Below, in pieces: positions 60,553 through 64,000 of a stretch of 64,000 bases of DNA (its first letter is position 1; every line of letters begins with the position of its first letter). Under the pieces are notes generated by a model, which saw nothing but the letters and a program-made list of their open reading frames with translations, had not been told where the DNA came from and ran no database searches. Origin of the DNA: Corynebacterium fournieri (GTDB lineage: Bacteria; Actinomycetota; Actinomycetes; Mycobacteriales; Mycobacteriaceae). Where the stretch lies: the NCBI RefSeq assembly GCF_030408775.1, contig NZ_CP047210.1, positions 62,001-126,000 of the forward strand. Direction: 5' to 3'. The translations under genes were made by a program, and so were the position numbers.

Positions 60553-61984
60553 TGTCATGAGTCGCGTCATGCTTGACGCATGAGTCGCGACATGCTGGAC
60601 GGACCGGCATCCCAGTTGTTTTTGTTCTGGGGTGCCGGTTTTGTTCATTTGGGGTGCAGTGGTGGGTCGCCGTGTTTCCAGTAGGCCTTTTGGTAGTCGC
60701 AGGCGGTGTCGATGTAGTGCTCTGTGATGACTTCTCCGGTTTCGACCAGTGATGTGATGATGTGGTTGTCGGTGATGACCATGAGGATTTTCTTGTGTTT
60801 GTAGGCGCGTCCGATGCCGAGGTGGAAGAGTTTGCCGGCGTAGCGCACGGAGACTTTGCCGTTTTTGTCGACTGTGTCGTTTCGGGTGCGCCATTCTTCT
60901 TTGGGGTTGTCGTTGGGTGTGGCTTTGACTCCGGTGGTGTATGCCTGCTGCGGGGTGCGTCTGCCTAGGGCGCGGTGGGGTCGGGTGCAGTTGTAGTATT
61001 GGCGAAACTCGTTGAGGAGTTGTTGCAGCTCATCGATGGTTTGTGCTGGGGGTCGGGCGGTGATCCATTTTTTGATGGTTTGGTGGAATCGCTCAATTTT
61101 TCCTTGGGTTTGGGGGTGGCCTGGCCGGCCGTTTTTCTGTTGGATTTTGTGTGCGACGAGCACTTTTTCGAATGCGTTTCGCCCGCCTTTGCGCCCGGCT
61201 AGGCGGGCGGTGAACACCAGTCCGTTGTCCGTCAGCGTGGATGCTGGCGGGCCGTATGCGCCGATCAGGCGGGTGAGTTCGGCGGCGACGGCGGGGCCTG
61301 TAAATGCGGCGGCCGCGGTGATTGACAACAGGTATCGCGAGTGGTCGTCGAGGAAGTCGAGGACTTCTACCCGCGTGTTATCAGCGAGGAAGAGGTGGGT
61401 GATGTCGGCTTGCCAGCATTCGTTGGGCATCGCGGCTTCGAAGCGGATGTAGGAGCTTTTCGGCTTCTTTTGCGGCTGCGGGGTGATCAAGCCCTCGTTG
61501 GTGAGGATGCGGCGGATCGTTGAGGTTGAGGGGGCGCGTTTGCCGGCCTGTTCGAGGTGGTAGGCAATGGTTTCGGGCCCGGCGTCGAGTCCGTGTCGGG
61601 TGAGTTGTTTGCGGATGCTGATGATGTCGTTGCGTAGTGCTTCCGGGACGGCGTGCGGGTGGGTGTGCGGGGCGCGTGATTTCGGTGCGATTGCCTCGGC
61701 GCCGCCGGCGTCGTAGGCGTTGAGGATTTGGTGGACGCGTTGGCGCGAGATGCCGAATCGTTTGGCGACGTTGGTGGGTGTGCCGCCTTGGCCTCTGACG
61801 GCTCTGACGATGGCGATGTTGCGGTTAGGACTGTTCATAGTGTCAAACATGTCCCGACTCACCAGTCAAACGTCACCGACACGACTGAGGTAACCCTAAG
61901 TGTCAACTATGACGCGACTGACCTGTCAAGGATCACAACGCCTTCCGCAGGCACACCCCGTCAAATATGTCGTGACTTCAGACA
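60553..61984 (-). mobile_element. IS481-family insertion sequence, 1432 bp
   Basis: Ends: the left begins TGTCATGAGTCGCG and the right (minus strand) begins TGTCTGAAGTCACG; 19 of the first 25 bases agree. Flanked by a 15-bp direct repeat. Each end carries extra copies of an AGTCRCGWCAT-like motif: left 60560-60577 and 60583-60600; right 61842-61859, 61902-61919 and 61960-61977. One transposase gene fills the centre. Family and boundaries come from these features; a database match was not made. Confidence 0.85.
60645..61850 (-). CDS. IS481-family transposase
   Basis: 401 aa. N-terminal helix-turn-helix region (NVAKRFGISRQRVHQILNAYDAGG), then a DDE/rve catalytic core: Asp in WQADITHLF, Asp in TLTDNGLVF, Glu in QGKIERFHQTIKKW, and a C-terminal part with RPHRALGRRTP. 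No frameshift, so it may be active. The start may be 61850 (MFDTMNS) or 61838 (MNSPNRN); the upstream right-end repeats overlap its promoter region. Confidence 0.92.
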   Translation of the reverse strand: MFDTMNSPNRNIAIVRAVRGQGGTPTNVAKRFGISRQRVHQILNAYDAGGAEAIAPKSRAPHTHPHAVPEALRNDIISIRKQLTRHGLDAGPETIAYHLEQAGKRAPSTSTIRRILTNEGLITPQPQKKPKSSYIRFEAAMPNECWQADITHLFLADNTRVEVLDFLDDHSRYLLSITAAAAFTGPAVAAELTRLIGAYGPPASTLTDNGLVFTARLAGRKGGRNAFEKVLVAHKIQQKNGRPGHPQTQGKIERFHQTIKKWITARPPAQTIDELQQLLNEFRQYYNCTRPHRALGRRTPQQAYTTGVKATPNDNPKEEWRTRNDTVDKNGKVSVRYAGKLFHLGIGRAYKHKKILMVITDNHIITSLVETGEVITEHYIDTACDYQKAYWKHGDPPLHPK

Positions 61985-61999
61985 CCTCCGGGCGCACGC
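61985..61999 (+). repeat. Right target-site duplication of the IS element
   Basis: cctccgggcgcacgc, identical to 60538-60552; original sequence that followed tRNA-Arg continues from here. Confidence 0.8.
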
Positions 62000-62007
62000 T
62001 CGCTTTC

Positions 62008-62027
62008 ACCCCCGCTTCGGCGGGGGT
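62008..62027 (+). terminator. Original tRNA-operon terminator, now displaced by the IS
   Basis: An 8-bp stem (ACCCCCGC/GCGGGGGT) closed by a TTCG tetraloop, followed by TTTC. Without the IS it would sit about 20 nt behind tRNA-Arg. Confidence 0.75.
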
Positions 62028-62089
62028 TTCGGCGTTTCTGGGGTGCGGGGTCTGATGGATTCCGCCGCGAAGTGCCACGGCAATGGGCA

Positions 62090-62118
62090 GAAAAATGCCC
62101 CGCCGGCGGGGGCGGGGC
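62090..62118 (-). terminator. Terminator of the Asn-rich repeat gene
   Basis: On the minus strand, an 8-bp G/C stem (62118-62111 with 62104-62097) is followed by ATTTTT, just past the stop codon at 62134. Confidence 0.75.
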
Positions 62119-62133
62119 TGGGGTGCGGAGGCG

Positions 62134-64000
62134 TTAGCTCTGGCGGGTCTCCACCACCGGGGCCGCGACAGTTGCGACCGGCTTGTTGTTGCCGTTGCTG
62201 CTGCCGCCGACGGTGACATCGACACCGTTGACGCGTGGGATGCAGGTGCGGACGGCTGCGGTCACGAGCAGGGCAGCGACGACACCAACTGTGGCGCCAC
62301 CTGCGGCGGTGACCTGCGCAGGCTCGATGTTGAACTGGCGTGCAGCGTCGTTGAATGCGCGCTCAGCCCGCTGGGCAGTGTCGCTGAGGCCCGGGACGTA
62401 AACCTGGCTGGCCAGTGCCAGCGGGATCAGAGCGACCAGCGGGAGACCCAAGCCCACCAGGGAAGCGATGCAGCGCGGGTCGGAGGAGCCGCCGTCGACG
62501 CCGACGTTCGCATCGATGAGGTGATCGCCGTTTTCGTCCTGGCGCTTGCGGGAGGAGCCGAAGCCCACCAAGCCGCCGTTGGCGTTGCCCGTGACGAGCA
62601 CCTCAGCGTTGGCGTTGCCGGTTGCCACGACACTGTTGTTGGACCCGTTGTTGGATGGGTTCGCGTTGCCGGTGACGACGGCGCTGTTGTTGGACCCGTT
62701 GTTGGATGGGTTCGCGTTGCCGGTGACGACGGCGGAGTTGTTCGACCCGTTGTTGGATGGGTTCGCGTTGTTAGTCACCACGGCGCTGTTGTTGGACCCG
62801 TTGTTGGATGGGTTCGCGTTGTTAGTCACCACGGCGGAGTTGTTCGAGCCGTTGTTGGATGGGTTTGCGTTGTTAGTCACCACGGCGCTGTTGTTGGACC
62901 CGTTGTCGTTGGCGTTGCCGGTCACAACTACAGACGGGTTCGCGTTGCCGGTGACGACGGCGGAGTTGTTCGAGCCGTTGTTGGATGGGTTCGCGTTGTT
63001 AGTCACCACGGCGGAGTTGTTCGAGCCGTTCTCGTTGGCGTTGCCGGTGACGACTACGGACGGGTTGGCGTTTCCGGTGACAACTACGGACGGGTTCGCG
63101 TTGCCGGTCACCACGGCGGAGTTGTTCGAGCCGTTGTTGGATGGGTTTGCGTTGTTAGTCACCACGGCGCTGTTGTTGGACCCGTTGTCGTTGGCGTTGC
63201 CGGTCACAACTACAGACGGGTTCGCGTTGCCGGTGACGACGGCGGAGTTGTTCGAGCCGTTGTTGGATGGGTTCGCGTTGTTAGTCACCACGGCGGAGTT
63301 GTTCGAGCCGTTCTCGTTGGCGTTGCCGGTGACGACTACGGACGGGTTGGCGTTTCCGGTGACAACTACGGACGGGTTCGCGTTGCCGGTCACCACGGCG
63401 GAGTTGTTCGAGCCGTTGTTGGATGGGTTTGCGTTGTTAGTCACCACGGCGCTGTTGTTGGACCCGTTCTCGTTCGCGTTGCCGGTAATGACCGGGTTCG
63501 CGTTGCCCGTGATGACTACCGTCGGGTTGGCGTTGTTGGACAGATTGTCCTTGATCTCGACAGTCGGGTTGGCATTGCCGGTGATGACCGGGTTGCCATT
63601 GTTGGACAGGTTGTCCCGCGGGTTGACGTTGTCGGTGATGACCACGTTCGGGCTGCCGTTGTTGTTGCCGATGTTCGACGGGTTCGCGTTGTTGGTGATC
63701 ACAACGTTGATCAAGCGTCCCGCGCCGTCACCGCTGGTTCCACCCTGATTGCCGCTGGTTCCACTCTGATTGCCGGTGTTTCCGCCCCCGTTACCGCCGG
63801 TTAAGCCACCGATGATGTCGCCCAGGCCGCCGATCAGATTGCCACCGGTACCGGCACCGATCAGGCTGCCCAGGATTGGCCCGAGGATGCTAGCGACGGT
63901 GCCTGCCGTTTCTGCGGGTGTCTTTGACGGGTTCTTGGCCGCAATCTTCAGGGTGGTCTTGAACGTGTCAGTTCCGTCGTTCACCTCAATCGGAAGGTCG
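62134..64000 (-). CDS. Asn-rich repeat surface protein, 3' part (two-helix Cys anchor)
   Basis: At least 622 codons; the frame is open to the window edge so the N-terminus is outside. The visible start is helical and Gly-rich (GSLIGAGTGGNLIGGLGDIIGG), then a Gly/Asn linker, then about 300 residues of a repeated unit of roughly 8 + 8 residues: (V/T)GNANPS.. and NNGSNNSAVVT, sometimes with VVVTGNANPS. This periodic Val/Asn pattern suggests a beta-solenoid with asparagine ladders. After a short spacer comes the anchor module: PRCIASLVGLGLPLVALIPLALASQ (helix), a polar loop of about 45 residues, a second helix (GGATVGVVAALLVTAAVRTC) and a short tail. Function unknown. Confidence 0.82.
   Translation of the reverse strand, partial: DLPIEVNDGTDTFKTTLKIAAKNPSKTPAETAGTVASILGPILGSLIGAGTGGNLIGGLGDIIGGLTGGNGGGNTGNQSGTSGNQGGTSGDGAGRLINVVITNNANPSNIGNNNGSPNVVITDNVNPRDNLSNNGNPVITGNANPTVEIKDNLSNNANPTVVITGNANPVITGNANENGSNNSAVVTNNANPSNNGSNNSAVVTGNANPSVVVTGNANPSVVVTGNANENGSNNSAVVTNNANPSNNGSNNSAVVTGNANPSVVVTGNANDNGSNNSAVVTNNANPSNNGSNNSAVVTGNANPSVVVTGNANPSVVVTGNANENGSNNSAVVTNNANPSNNGSNNSAVVTGNANPSVVVTGNANDNGSNNSAVVTNNANPSNNGSNNSAVVTNNANPSNNGSNNSAVVTNNANPSNNGSNNSAVVTGNANPSNNGSNNSAVVTGNANPSNNGSNNSVVATGNANAEVLVTGNANGGLVGFGSSRKRQDENGDHLIDANVGVDGGSSDPRCIASLVGLGLPLVALIPLALASQVYVPGLSDTAQRAERAFNDAARQFNIEPAQVTAAGGATVGVVAALLVTAAVRTCIPRVNGVDVTVGGSSNGNNKPVATVAAPVVETRQS
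62632..63540 (-). repeat. DNA repeats coding the Asn-rich units
   Basis: Blocks such as ttgttggatgggttcgcgtt recur with small changes, in single-unit and longer (about 240-bp) higher-order repeats; for example 62929-63055 and 63220-63330 look nearly the same. Copy number is expected to vary between strains. Confidence 0.85.

Noticed and set aside
60477-62027. Integrative element or prophage att site at tRNA-Arg
   Set aside because: The 15-bp repeat flanks only a 1.4-kb IS with its own inverted ends; no integrase or phage genes are present.
62632-63540. Regular repeats that might be taken for a CRISPR array
   Set aside because: They are in frame inside a long gene, have no unique spacers and code a periodic protein.
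62083-63804. 573- and 400-codon plus-strand frames with neat repeats
   Set aside because: They read the complement of the Asn-rich gene; the repeats come from that gene and there is no start signal or signal peptide.

Overview
The window is a high-GC actinobacterial chromosome segment that fits the genus Corynebacterium. The main evidence is a complete block for the mycolyl-arabinogalactan wall: one emb arabinosyltransferase, aftA, dprE1, dprE2, a GtrA-like protein, galactofuranosyltransferase glfT1 and the wzm/wzt galactan exporter. Other support comes from corynebacterial surface proteins, cutinase and CAP-domain secreted proteins, and many genes whose start codon lies 6-9 nt after a TANNNT -10 box (leaderless transcripts). 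The species cannot be read from this sequence.

Layout. 1-3.1 kb: the 3' end of a surface protein, a LURP-one-like protein, a 500-bp non-coding region full of palindromes, and a membrane-anchored secreted zinc protease. 3.1-8 kb: a DHA2-type efflux pump and a nitrosative-stress module (membrane protein related to copper nitrite reductase fusions, type-1 copper cupredoxin, Cys-rich ArsR/SufR-like regulator, flavohaemoglobin hmp). 8-16.6 kb: a glutaminase-STAS-SRPBCC fusion, a GH13 glycosidase, two secreted proteins, an M20 peptidase divergent from a TetR regulator, AMP nucleosidase and a DAACS symporter. 16.7-33.5 kb: sirtuin, GT87 mannosyltransferase, CAP protein, beta-lactamase-like lipoprotein, ROK regulator, DUF885 peptidase, several transporters, a small surface protein, hrpB, thpR, an HNH endonuclease, an AlkB-SDR pair, and S4 and VOC proteins.

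33.5-55.2 kb is the envelope locus. aftA, emb, a cutinase, an M13 peptidase and a small unknown gene run leftwards as one tight operon. A soluble histidine kinase, a NarL-type regulator and a divergent BceAB/MacB-type ABC transporter sit between aftA and dprE2. Beyond dprE1 come gtrA, glfT1, wzt and wzm, then a class-V-aminotransferase-like protein without its PLP lysine and a quinone oxidoreductase.

55.3-64 kb is an accessory surface region: a 48-aa small protein, three tRNA genes, a 1280-aa SdrD_B-repeat adhesin, an IS481-family element inserted just behind tRNA-Arg, and an Asn-rich repeat protein that runs off the window.

Four proteins (1-648, 26316-26954, 55892-59734 and 62134-end) share a C-terminal module: an Arg-Cys pair, a hydrophobic helix, a polar loop, a second hydrophobic helix and a second Cys. 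It looks like a sortase-independent membrane anchor and is the most interesting unexplained signal here.
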